39,803 bases of DNA from Nitrospirota bacterium (lineage in GTDB: Bacteria; Nitrospirota; Nitrospiria; Nitrospirales; UBA8639), in the NCBI GenBank assembly GCA_003233615.1, contig QIMB01000477.1:1-39803 (forward strand), in the 5' to 3' direction. Shown one piece after another: positions 17,566 through 26,844 of this stretch. Under the pieces are notes generated by a model, which was not told where the DNA came from, ran no database searches, and saw only the letters and a program-made list of their open reading frames with translations. Each line of letters opens with the position of its first letter. The stretch's first letter is position 1. Both the position numbers and the translations under genes were made by a program.

Positions 17566-20500
17566 TTAAATTCTCCCGATAAAAGCCTTAAGCACTTTTA
17601 CTAACTCTTTGCCAATATAAGTTTGCATTGGTTGAGTAAATTGAAATTTGAGACGCAACATATTATCATAGATTTCAGCAAGAAGTTCAACATCACATTC
17701 TGTTGCGGGACGTGAAGAACGTTCTCGATTAACTGTGGTCACTGAATGTATTGCACGGCTGTTCTCCTGCCATACAGCTGAATCCCCAAGATAGTCTATT
17801 GCTATTTTCAATTGCTCAATACACATATCCTTTGGGTAGTACCTCTCACTCTCTAAGCTATTCAACAGCATGCCGTTCATTTTTGGCAGCACCTGTTCCA
17901 TCTTTGCTTCTTTATTCACTTCAACCTTAAACATAACAGGAAAGGAAAAACGTCCAACAGTTCGTTGCATATCGTTCTCACCTGCCTCACAGTGCCGGCC
18001 ATGTATACCAATAGCCATATAAACGTCCTTCTTCTTTCTTGCGTGAGTAACCGAACATGCCATCGCTGAAGCAAGTATCATCTCTATCAAGTAGTCATTG
18101 TTTCTGGCAAATACTAAAAGGCGATTGGTCTTTTGTACGGATAAATCAAACACTAATTCACTTGACTCAAAAGGAATAAAAACAGTTCGTCGATCCATCC
18201 TTGATTCTTTAGGTGCAACAAGCCTATGTTCTCGCGAAAATGCCAATTCAAAATCATCCAGAAGAATCTGCCATGAAACAAGGTCACATATCAAATAATG
18301 AGCCACTACCAGAAGCCAGAGTTCATCACAATTCATAAACAGAGTTGCGCGGAACAAAGGTCCATTGTTGCCTGGCGTGCGGTTACGTTCGTTTGCGATG
18401 GTCCGTCTAATCCACTCCTGCGGACCACCTGAAATATCGAGAATCGAGAATGGTACGGGAACACTGGATGGTAGGATTGCCTTCTGCCATCCAATCTCAT
18501 CTTCATGCCAATACTTGGCCCTTAAACTATCATACCTATTCCAGAGAGATTCAATAACCTCCTCAATGACGTTCGCTTTGATTTGTGGCGCAAGAGCCAA
18601 TAAGAATGCACTATCACACAGATGGGCATCTATATAGTCTTGAGCAAGAAACCATCGTTCTCCACGAGTCAATTGCGACGCGGCTTTTGGCCTGGCTATA
18701 GATGTGCAAGACACAACCAAATTTTCACAAGAATCCGATAGGTCCTGCAAGCTGGGATGAGCACAAACATCAGCTACTGTAACCTTGATTCCCTGTTTTT
18801 GCGCTATCGCGACAACACGAATGGCCTTGAGAGAGTCGCCACCAATGTCAAAAAAATTGGTATCATTTGGTACGAAATCCCGGCCAAGTACTTGACACCA
18901 TATTCTATGCAATATGCTCATATGATCTGATTGCTCCGGGAAAATGCCATGAGTCTTCGATAGCTCATTAGCGGAACCTCTAACCAACACCATTTTTTGA
19001 AGAGCAACACGATCCACTTTTCCTGACGGGGTTTTTGGTATCACTTCCGTTAGCAAAAAAGAAGAAGGAAGCATAGAAGCTGGCAATTGGACTTTAGCAT
19101 ATTCTCGTAAAATCTGAAAGTCAATGCAAGATTTATTGGATGCTTGTGTTACCAAAGCAACAAGAGCCCTGCCATCATTATCCGGAGCAACAGCCAAATC
19201 ACCAACTTCTGAACAGTTTCGCAGTATGGCCTCGACCTCTTCCACTTCAATACGAACCCCACGTATCTTAACCTGACTATCCAACCGGCCAAGGTACTCA
19301 ACATTACCATCGTGCCGCCATTTTCCAAGGTCCCCGGTCTTGTATAAACGGGTCCCTTTTTTATTAGCGAAGGAATCCGACATAAAGGACTCCGACGTGC
19401 GTTTGGGCTCATTAATATAACCAGGTCCCACACAAACTCCACCCACACAGATCTCTCCGATTGCTCCTACAGGTACAGGTTCATATTCGTCATCAAGAAT
19501 ATAGATTTTCGTATTCGGAAGCGGTCTACCGATTGGAATACTATCAATATTAGAAGATGGAGCCTCCGCAACAATGTATTGAAGCACATCATCAGAGCAC
19601 TCAGTGGGTCCATACATATTTACAATGGGTATTTCAGGGTATAAGGCAAGCCATCGTCGGCATGTCTCGACGGTAAGTTTTTCTCCCGTAGCAAGCATAT
19701 ACCTCAAATGTGACAGTTCTCTCCTATGATGGGCTAGATACCCCAGGAGCACATCTAAATACGATGGGACAATTTCAACTATGTCCACGTGATCTGTATC
19801 AAGCCGCTTCAATAAAACGGGGACATCCATCACCTGTTCATCGCTTACTATGACAACTGCGCCTCCTACTAAAAGAGGAGCAAGGCATTGCCAGATAGAG
19901 ATATCAAAACACACTGGAGCAGTGAATGCTATCCTACTGGAAGTATTCATGCCAAGTGTATGAATCTTTGCATATAGGTGATTGAGCATCCCTGCCTGAT
20001 GCACCATTGCTCCTTTGGGTTTACCTGTGGATCCAGATGTGTAAATAACGTAAGCAAGATCCATCGTCGGACGAGTAAATGTTTCCTGCGGGAAAAAATT
20101 GTCACTCAACTGGTCAATCACCGTCTTTGTAATTGTTCCTTCTACCGCAGGCTCTATCTGTATAGTAAAACGATCCAAATACTGCTCAGATGTAACAATA
20201 TGATTCACATGTGTTGATTGTATCATATTGGACAAGCGTGAGTCCGGCAGAGAAACGTCCAAGGGAAGGAAGGCCGCTCCACATGCTATAATAGATAGCA
20301 AAGCCTGAACATAGGATTCTGAACGATGACAAAACACACCAACAATGTCTCCGGTGACTATCCCATTGGCATGAAGCCGTGCAGCCAAGGTTTGAGAACG
20401 ATGGAGCAATTCCTGATATGTAGATGCTGATCCGTCCGATGCGATAATGGCTAGAGATGCACTGTTCTGGGCTACCTGCCGTTTGAAGAGATCCCAAAAA

Positions 20501-23500
20501 CTTTGCTTACCAAAACCGAAATCCAGCTCAGTCTGATTCCATTTCTCCAGCAGGGTATATCGTTCAATATCAGAGATAAGTGATAGCTGTGATATATGTG
20601 CTTCTGGTTTAGATACTACAGATTCGATGAGCTGGATATAGCACTGTGACAGATTCTTAATAGTGCGAGAATCGAACAATTCCGAATCATACTCCCATTT
20701 CCCTGCCAACCTTTTGTCGTCCAACTCCTCCAGTGTTAACTCAATGTCGAACTTGCACGTGCCATTGTGCACGGGCACAGGCTCAACGATTAGCCCTGGC
20801 ACTGCGACTTTGGGACGTGGAACACTCTGAAATGCAATCAATATATCAAAGAAGGGATTGCGTGAAGCGACTCTGAACGGATTAAGAGCATCGACAACCA
20901 TTGAAAACGGGAGTTGGTGATCATAGGCTTCTAGCACAGTGTTTCTTATTCTTTTAAGAGCTTCTACAAATGTTGGATTTCCCGAAAGATCGGTACGCAA
21001 TGGAACAGTATTAGTGAACAGGCCAACTACATCCTGAACCTCTGCATTTTCCCGACCTGCAATGTTGGTGCCTATGCAGATATCTGACTGTCGGGTGTGC
21101 CGGACGAGCAATATCTTGAGTGCTGCAGTAAGCACCATAAACGGGGTTGCCTTGTACTCTTGAGCAAGCGCTCTAACTAATTCATATCTCTTGGCTGTTA
21201 GGTTGAAGGGCACGATAGAACCCCTATACGCCCTCTGTTGCAGACGGGGACGATCATAAGGAAGATCGAGGTTTTGGCAACCCCGCAGCCTAGACTTCCA
21301 GTAATTCACCCTGGATTGAGCCAATTTAGAGACCAACCACTTTTGCTGATTTCTGGCGTAATCGCCAAAAATCATCGGCAACGGTGGCAAGGCAGGCTCC
21401 CCATTCTTCACGCGTGCAGCATAAAACTCTAGTATATCCCTTAGCACTATTTGTGCAGACCACTCATCCGAAATAATGTGGTGAGAAATAACTGAAATTA
21501 GGCAAACGGTTTCTGTTATGCGGATTACCTTAACAGATAGCAGAGGTGGATTCATTAGGTCAATGACCATCTTGCCATGTTCTGTCAAGTGATCCAAGGC
21601 AGATATCTCATCCCAAGTACCATCTACCAGTTCCCAAGGTACGGGATCACATTCCGTGAGCACTTCCTGATAGACTTGCCCATTTATCTCGCAAAACCGA
21701 GTTCGGAATACATCCTGTCTCTGTATGAGATCTGACAATGCTTGATGTAGGGCTTCAACGTCAACTACTCCGCTGAGACGGAAAACTGCCTGGACAGTAT
21801 AAGCTGGCGATTCTGGATTTATCGTCCGTATAATCCACAGGCTTTGCTGTCCTGGCGTCAGAGGAAACTGTATTTCTTTATCACATTCTTTGGATTGCAC
21901 CACAGTCTTCACGAGATCAGAAAAACTTGAAGCGTTAAGTATATATGTTATCGATATATTAACTCCAAACGCATTCTTGATTTTAACTGATAACTGCGTA
22001 GCCTTTAGCGAATCTCCCCCGACCTCAATGAATTGATCTGATGGATTTGGCCTTCTACCTATGACCTGTTTCCATAAATCTTCGAGCACAGTATATGGCT
22101 TTCGGGTATCTAATGACACGGACGCACGAAGAGAGGGAACTGACGTCGCAATAACTGGCGGAAACCAGACTCGCGTGCGACGGAAAGAACAGGCCTTAAA
22201 ATCAGATCTTGAATGGGAGCTTAATACATGTGATAATAATGGCGTCTCTTCAAGCACCACATGGCAATTTGTCCCTCCTATGCCAAAAGAACTGACTGCG
22301 GCCCTCCGAGAGCTATATAAAAGAGGGAAAGCTGCCCTACGGTTGGCAATCCTTAAAGGACTCCTCGCAAAATCGATCTCTGGATTAGCTGAAGAGAACC
22401 CTAGGGTTGGATAGATTTCACCATACTTAACAGAGAGAATAGCCTTAATAAGGCTAGCTACACCAGCAGCACTCTCGAGATGGCCAAAATTGGACTTAAC
22501 TGAGCCGATATAGCAAAGCGACCTTGCAGAAGACGCTGCTTCAAAAGCCATGCTTAGGGCTCGATGTTCCATAGGATCTCCCATCTTGGTACCCGTACCA
22601 TGCGTCTCAACGTATCCAATAGTAGACGGATCAATCCTAGCAACAGAAAGAGCTTCTGAAATGACTGCCGCTTGGCCTTCAATACTAGGGGCAGTGTATG
22701 CAACCTTCTGGCTTCCATCGTTATTAACAGCAGAGCCCTTGATCACCGCCCAAATGGGAACCTGTTCGGAGATAGCATCAGCCAGCCTCCTTAACACAAC
22801 AACACCCACACCACTAGAAAGAACAGTGCCATCCGCACGCTTATCAAATGGTCTACATATACCTGTTTGAGACAATATGCCACCGTCACGATAAAGATAG
22901 CCACGGGTTTGAGGACCACGTATTGATATTCCACCAGCCAAAGCTACATCGCAGTCACCTGCTATTAGTGCCTGCAGAGCCAGATGCACTGCGACAAGCG
23001 AGGTTGAACAGGCGGTCTGAACACCAATGCTTGGACCGCACAGGCCAAGCTTATGAGAGATGTATGTTGTTAAAAAATGGCTGTCGTTGCCCAACAGTTC
23101 ACGCCAACATCCAACAGGATCCCAAAGTGCATCATCAGGGATCCGTCGGAGCGCAAAATAGCTTAGATCTGCGCCGGCAAACACACCGATACGCGATTTT
23201 TTTGTCTCTGGTAAACAACCAGCCATTTGAAGCGCTTCATAAGAACACTCCATAAAATGATAGTGCTGAGGATCCATCATTCCCGCCTCAGAAGATGTAA
23301 TGTGGAAAAACTCCGTATCAAACTCATCAATCCCCTTAAGCGGAGCCGCTACTTTTACATAATGTGGATCAGCAGCAACCGAAGAAGGCACTCCAGTAGC
23401 GATAATCTCGTCCAAGGACAGATCTCTAAATGCAGATTTCCCATGGCTAAGCATATTGTGGTATGCAGAAATAGATCGTGCTTCCGGAAACCTGCAACTG

Positions 23501-23541
23501 AGCCCTGTAATTGCGATATCTGTTATTGAAACATCTGACAT
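17566..23541 (-). CDS. Hybrid PKS-NRPS megasynthase KS-PCP-C-A-PCP-E
   Basis: 1991 residues. The KS (about 5-435) has TACSTS (C178), ETHGTGT (H314) and SNFGH (H354), so it looks active. A carrier follows directly (about 485-550, S511 in GGDSLK) with no AT, KR or DH between. A condensation domain (560-990) has HHIISD (H687, H688, D692). The adenylation domain (1010-1520) has YTSGSTGKPKG, GRLDSQVKIRG and the A10 lysine K1508; by eye its pocket reads D-I-W-E-L-T-M-D-D-K, with three acidic side chains that suit a basic substrate such as diaminopropionate. A second carrier has S1570. The final domain (1625-1991) is epimerisation-like, but the catalytic HH is HY (Y1749) and the EGHGRE motif is GIHGRH, so epimerase activity is doubtful. 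There is no thioesterase. The start is 9 bases after the A-PCP gene's stop. Confidence 0.9.
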   Translation of the reverse strand: MSDVSITDIAITGLSCRFPEARSISAYHNMLSHGKSAFRDLSLDEIIATGVPSSVAADPHYVKVAAPLKGIDEFDTEFFHITSSEAGMMDPQHYHFMECSYEALQMAGCLPETKKSRIGVFAGADLSYFALRRIPDDALWDPVGCWRELLGNDSHFLTTYISHKLGLCGPSIGVQTACSTSLVAVHLALQALIAGDCDVALAGGISIRGPQTRGYLYRDGGILSQTGICRPFDKRADGTVLSSGVGVVVLRRLADAISEQVPIWAVIKGSAVNNDGSQKVAYTAPSIEGQAAVISEALSVARIDPSTIGYVETHGTGTKMGDPMEHRALSMAFEAASSARSLCYIGSVKSNFGHLESAAGVASLIKAILSVKYGEIYPTLGFSSANPEIDFARSPLRIANRRAAFPLLYSSRRAAVSSFGIGGTNCHVVLEETPLLSHVLSSHSRSDFKACSFRRTRVWFPPVIATSVPSLRASVSLDTRKPYTVLEDLWKQVIGRRPNPSDQFIEVGGDSLKATQLSVKIKNAFGVNISITYILNASSFSDLVKTVVQSKECDKEIQFPLTPGQQSLWIIRTINPESPAYTVQAVFRLSGVVDVEALHQALSDLIQRQDVFRTRFCEINGQVYQEVLTECDPVPWELVDGTWDEISALDHLTEHGKMVIDLMNPPLLSVKVIRITETVCLISVISHHIISDEWSAQIVLRDILEFYAARVKNGEPALPPLPMIFGDYARNQQKWLVSKLAQSRVNYWKSRLRGCQNLDLPYDRPRLQQRAYRGSIVPFNLTAKRYELVRALAQEYKATPFMVLTAALKILLVRHTRQSDICIGTNIAGRENAEVQDVVGLFTNTVPLRTDLSGNPTFVEALKRIRNTVLEAYDHQLPFSMVVDALNPFRVASRNPFFDILIAFQSVPRPKVAVPGLIVEPVPVHNGTCKFDIELTLEELDDKRLAGKWEYDSELFDSRTIKNLSQCYIQLIESVVSKPEAHISQLSLISDIERYTLLEKWNQTELDFGFGKQSFWDLFKRQVAQNSASLAIIASDGSASTYQELLHRSQTLAARLHANGIVTGDIVGVFCHRSESYVQALLSIIACGAAFLPLDVSLPDSRLSNMIQSTHVNHIVTSEQYLDRFTIQIEPAVEGTITKTVIDQLSDNFFPQETFTRPTMDLAYVIYTSGSTGKPKGAMVHQAGMLNHLYAKIHTLGMNTSSRIAFTAPVCFDISIWQCLAPLLVGGAVVIVSDEQVMDVPVLLKRLDTDHVDIVEIVPSYLDVLLGYLAHHRRELSHLRYMLATGEKLTVETCRRWLALYPEIPIVNMYGPTECSDDVLQYIVAEAPSSNIDSIPIGRPLPNTKIYILDDEYEPVPVGAIGEICVGGVCVGPGYINEPKRTSESFMSDSFANKKGTRLYKTGDLGKWRHDGNVEYLGRLDSQVKIRGVRIEVEEVEAILRNCSEVGDLAVAPDNDGRALVALVTQASNKSCIDFQILREYAKVQLPASMLPSSFLLTEVIPKTPSGKVDRVALQKMVLVRGSANELSKTHGIFPEQSDHMSILHRIWCQVLGRDFVPNDTNFFDIGGDSLKAIRVVAIAQKQGIKVTVADVCAHPSLQDLSDSCENLVVSCTSIARPKAASQLTRGERWFLAQDYIDAHLCDSAFLLALAPQIKANVIEEVIESLWNRYDSLRAKYWHEDEIGWQKAILPSSVPVPFSILDISGGPQEWIRRTIANERNRTPGNNGPLFRATLFMNCDELWLLVVAHYLICDLVSWQILLDDFELAFSREHRLVAPKESRMDRRTVFIPFESSELVFDLSVQKTNRLLVFARNNDYLIEMILASAMACSVTHARKKKDVYMAIGIHGRHCEAGENDMQRTVGRFSFPVMFKVEVNKEAKMEQVLPKMNGMLLNSLESERYYPKDMCIEQLKIAIDYLGDSAVWQENSRAIHSVTTVNRERSSRPATECDVELLAEIYDNMLRLKFQFTQPMQTYIGKELVKVLKAFIGRI

Positions 23542-23550
23542 TATATTACT

Positions 23551-25494
23551 CTATGCCTCGTGATTTAGAGGATCTCTTAAAGACTTAAGCACTGCTGGAT
23601 TTCGCATTGTCCCCATTGGACCTGAAGGGATAGAGATAGAACGCTCTGCAAGTTCCTCTTGAATCTTTTGAGAAAGCGAACGAATCGTTGGGTAATGCAA
23701 TAAATCTGGTATACTCACAACACGCTGATAAACAGAAGGAAATCTAGCATAGAGGCGTACAAGTAGGAGGCTATTGCCACCAGCAGCGAAAAATCCTTCA
23801 TCAATACCAAAGCCTTCGTGTCCAAGCACTTCAGCCCAAACTTGGTAGATATCGTGCGCAACACTTCCAAGCAAGGGCTTTTCGACACACTTGGTGCTAC
23901 GAACAGGAAGCGACATACGAAGTAGTTTGGCACGATCAGTTTTGTTGTGGGCTGTTACCGGGAAAGAATCCAGTCTAACACATCGAGTCGGGATCATATA
24001 GCTTGGGAGGGCTCCTTCTAAATGATCGAGAACAGCCTTCTCATCTGGATCATCTTCATATACAGTGTAGAATGCAATCAGGGTTCTATTCTCTCCCTCC
24101 CCATGAATCACAACGGCAACTTGCTTTACACAGGGGTGATCGAGCAACGCACGCTCTACTTCTCCTAGTTCTATGCGCATGCCCCTAATCTTGACTTGGT
24201 GATCTTTCCTGCCAAGATACGCAATCTGACCATCGTACCTGACTGAACCGTAGTCCCCGGTCCGGTAAAACGTTCTACCAGTTTGTGAATGTGATATCAA
24301 AGCCTGTGATGTAAGTTCCGGTTTCTCCCAGTAAGAGTTCATTAGGCTCCTACCGCCAATACAAATCTCACCAACCTGATCTGGTTCAAGTGTTTCGTTG
24401 TTCTCTCCCATAATAACGACTTCTGCATTAGTGATCGGTTTGCCAATTGGAATTCTACGCATCCCCCACACTGGAGCAGTTTTCATGAAATAGCACGTCG
24501 CATAGATAGCTGATTCGGTCATGCCATAAGAATTGGCATAGCCAATGTTCGGGAACACATTAAACCATCGATCTACGAGGCTCCTTGGCAACTCCTCGCC
24601 ACCATTCAAAATCCAACGTAAGCTCGGTAATGCAGGAGATGGAATCTCCCGACAGACGCCATCGAGGAATGTTGAAAGTGCTGATGGCACAAATTGTGTA
24701 ACCACTGCCTTGTTTTCGTTGAGTTCGTGATATAACGCAATTGGATTTATGACAGTCTCGTCATCAATAAAGACTACTCTTCCGCCAACCAATAGAGGCA
24801 AAAACATCTCCCATAGAGAGTCCGTAAATCCCCACGGAGTTTTCTGAGGAATACTTTCACCAGCACGTACATCAAATGCTCCGATCATCCATATTAGTGT
24901 ATTCATTAATGCTGAGTGAGGAACAACCACACCTTTGGGTCTTCCAGTCGAGCCAGAAGTATATAAGATATAGGCGGCACGGCTTGTATTCCCATCCGAT
25001 AGAGCTGATTTGCGAGTTTGATAATCAAGCAATTTGTTTTCACATTTTAAGATGTCTTGAATAATAAGAGCATTGACTCTTTTGGGGCATTTATCTAAGT
25101 ACGATTGATCAACAATAGCAAGATGGCTCGCACTGTCTTTTGCGATGTAGTCAATTCTTGCAGTTGGATAATTAGGAGAGATAGGAACATAGACACCTCC
25201 TATCATAAGAACTCCCAACACTGCAGAAAGACTACATCCATTCCGCGGGCATAGTATAATCACGCGGTCACCAGTCTTTACATTAGCCTGAAGGAGATAT
25301 TCAGATACAACCATAGCGTTTGCTAAAAGTTTGGCATAGGTTAAGGTGCCATTTTTGTCATCAATTGCTACATTGTTAGATTTGATGCTTGCTATTGCAC
25401 AAATTACCCAATCCACCGTAGAATTTGTTGAAACAGACCTCAGTTGCTGTAATTCTGTTTCGTTCTTATTCGATTTTTCAGAGCAACTATCCAT
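23551..25494 (-). CDS. NRPS loading protein, A-PCP
   Basis: An adenylation domain plus a carrier: it activates a carboxylic acid with ATP and loads it on its own carrier. Counting from the ATG at 25494: YTSGSTGRPKG near 178-188, FTDSLWEMF at 223-231, GRKDHQVKIRG near 428-438, A10 lysine K518, and carrier serine S575 in GGNSL. The specificity pocket read by eye begins T-D-W instead of the D235 that normally binds the alpha-amino group. D at the next position resembles beta-amino-acid-activating domains. The longest frame begins with a TTG at 25518; the ATG has AAGG 5 bases upstream and is preferred. It lies 40 bases after the Ntn hydrolase and 9 before the megasynthase, so it is probably the loading module of the same line. 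Confidence 0.85.
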   Translation of the reverse strand: MDSCSEKSNKNETELQQLRSVSTNSTVDWVICAIASIKSNNVAIDDKNGTLTYAKLLANAMVVSEYLLQANVKTGDRVIILCPRNGCSLSAVLGVLMIGGVYVPISPNYPTARIDYIAKDSASHLAIVDQSYLDKCPKRVNALIIQDILKCENKLLDYQTRKSALSDGNTSRAAYILYTSGSTGRPKGVVVPHSALMNTLIWMIGAFDVRAGESIPQKTPWGFTDSLWEMFLPLLVGGRVVFIDDETVINPIALYHELNENKAVVTQFVPSALSTFLDGVCREIPSPALPSLRWILNGGEELPRSLVDRWFNVFPNIGYANSYGMTESAIYATCYFMKTAPVWGMRRIPIGKPITNAEVVIMGENNETLEPDQVGEICIGGRSLMNSYWEKPELTSQALISHSQTGRTFYRTGDYGSVRYDGQIAYLGRKDHQVKIRGMRIELGEVERALLDHPCVKQVAVVIHGEGENRTLIAFYTVYEDDPDEKAVLDHLEGALPSYMIPTRCVRLDSFPVTAHNKTDRAKLLRMSLPVRSTKCVEKPLLGSVAHDIYQVWAEVLGHEGFGIDEGFFAAGGNSLLLVRLYARFPSVYQRVVSIPDLLHYPTIRSLSQKIQEELAERSISIPSGPMGTMRNPAVLKSLRDPLNHEA

Positions 25495-25534
25495 ATTAGC
25501 CTTAACATGAGGAAGCAAGTGTTACTTGTTCCTA

Positions 25535-26527
25535 TTAAACACATGTCACTTTATTCATTGAGTTTTTTACTATCGGTGAAGCTAAAATCTCACCGGTTGA
25601 TGCCCTCATAACCACACGTTGTACTGTAATCGGTTGACAGAAAGGGGGTAATGCTAAAAGCGAGAAGCACGCTTTCATACTTCTTGGAATCTCGAGCGAT
25701 AATTGTTTTAAAACCTCTTTATACCGTCCACGTGAATTTCTTCCAACAGGTTCCTGTCCAGTTGGTATGTAACCTGGCTTATTAGACCCAGCTTCGAGCA
25801 AGCAATAGTGGTTTGTAATTAAGTGAACTTTTCTATCAGTGCGACAAACAATACTCCGAAGTGGTGTTCGCTCAATAACTGCGATTTCTCCCTGATGAAC
25901 TCCACTAACAAGAAGAAGACAGTTACAAGAAATTTTTGCCTCAGCAAGAAATATCACAGCATCATCAAATTTCTCAATCTCAGTCAATGCCTTCCGTAGA
26001 AGAAATGCCACTGGCTCACCTAAGCTGCCTTCGTCTTCCGACCATACAGCATTCAATGTCACTGCAAAACGGCTCGGAGCAATACCAACGAATACTCCCA
26101 GAAATCCCGGCCACCCCACAGATAAGAATTTTGTTGATTCGCCTTGGGATATAAACCTAAAGAGATGCGAATGATCACGTAAAACATTAAATCCAGAATC
26201 CCAGTCAAGACAGTGAGCATGTATCGGTCCTTTGGGACTATTAACAGCAAAAGCAGTACAAGCAGGATATTGCATTGACAAATCGTAATAGACGTTTGCA
26301 GCAAAAACTGCCATGGGATCAACGATAGCAATGTCAGCAACACGTGTGCTTTCTTCCCAGATATTAGGAAATGCTTGCCTGAGAGCAACTAGTAAGAACC
26401 GAGCCTCTTCATACTCTGCCCACTTTGAGAATTCAGTTATAATACGCCTCACCCCATTGGAATATGGACGTAGAGGTGCCCAATCACATGATCCATGGAA
26501 GTCAATTGGAAGAGAGATTTCATTCAT
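25535..26527 (-). CDS. Ntn-hydrolase-fold acyltransferase/amidase (C45/NAAA/acid-ceramidase-like)
   Basis: 330 residues with a likely N-terminal prosegment of 89 residues and an autocleavage nucleophile C90 in YPACTAFAV. After it comes a strand ending CLDWD (106-110), matching the GRNLD-W/F segment of NAAA, acid ceramidase and acyl-CoA:6-aminopenicillanate acyltransferases. The aspartate is kept, but the family arginine appears as H105. These enzymes self-cleave and then hydrolyse or form amides. It is the first gene of the leftward biosynthetic operon, with GGGGG 5 bases before the ATG. With no thioesterase domain in the assembly line, it is a candidate for chain release, acyl exchange or removal of a protecting acyl group. 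The family assignment is by motif, with moderate certainty. Confidence 0.6.
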   Translation of the reverse strand: MNEISLPIDFHGSCDWAPLRPYSNGVRRIITEFSKWAEYEEARFLLVALRQAFPNIWEESTRVADIAIVDPMAVFAANVYYDLSMQYPACTAFAVNSPKGPIHAHCLDWDSGFNVLRDHSHLFRFISQGESTKFLSVGWPGFLGVFVGIAPSRFAVTLNAVWSEDEGSLGEPVAFLLRKALTEIEKFDDAVIFLAEAKISCNCLLLVSGVHQGEIAVIERTPLRSIVCRTDRKVHLITNHYCLLEAGSNKPGYIPTGQEPVGRNSRGRYKEVLKQLSLEIPRSMKACFSLLALPPFCQPITVQRVVMRASTGEILASPIVKNSMNKVTCV

Positions 26528-26844
26528 GAAGCCCCCAGCACTTTAATCTTACACATAAAAAAAAGTAAAAACCTTTCCTTATATGATCCTGATATATCTT
26601 AGAGGCTTAACTGACAAGGTGATGCTTTAATTTCAGTAATCCGTTTCTGATTATTTTTCTATCTTCTTTTTCGATTTGCAGTAATTTTCTGCGATTTTTG
26701 TAGGGAAAATCAGTTGCAGAGAACTCAATTAATTTTATTCCGTGCTTGGGCAATATGTCTCTCCGTCTTTGACCGTAGATGGCATTGCCCCTCTAAATTG
26801 TACCAGTTCATAATTTATAATGGAACCCTACTGTCCGGTTATAA
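26528..26844. other. AT-rich intergenic region upstream of leftward operon
   Basis: About 320 bases between the Ntn hydrolase start and the IS4 remnant stop. It must hold the promoter of the leftward biosynthetic operon. Reading leftward there is TTGTCA about 95 bases before the ATG with AT-rich candidate -10 boxes, but none has good spacing. The right part, just beyond the transposase stop, probably includes the terminal sequence of the IS (a CCGGACAGTAGGG stretch on the minus strand). No coding frame is convincing. Confidence 0.4.

Noticed and set aside
22061..22414. Plus-strand ORF of 117 codons inside the megasynthase gene
   Set aside because: It lies entirely opposite the KS/carrier region, whose minus-strand motifs are unmistakable; it is a shadow frame.
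26530..26660. Promoter for the leftward biosynthetic operon
   Set aside because: A TTGTCA box is present, but no -10 box at 16-18 bases fits well; not strong enough to list as a site.
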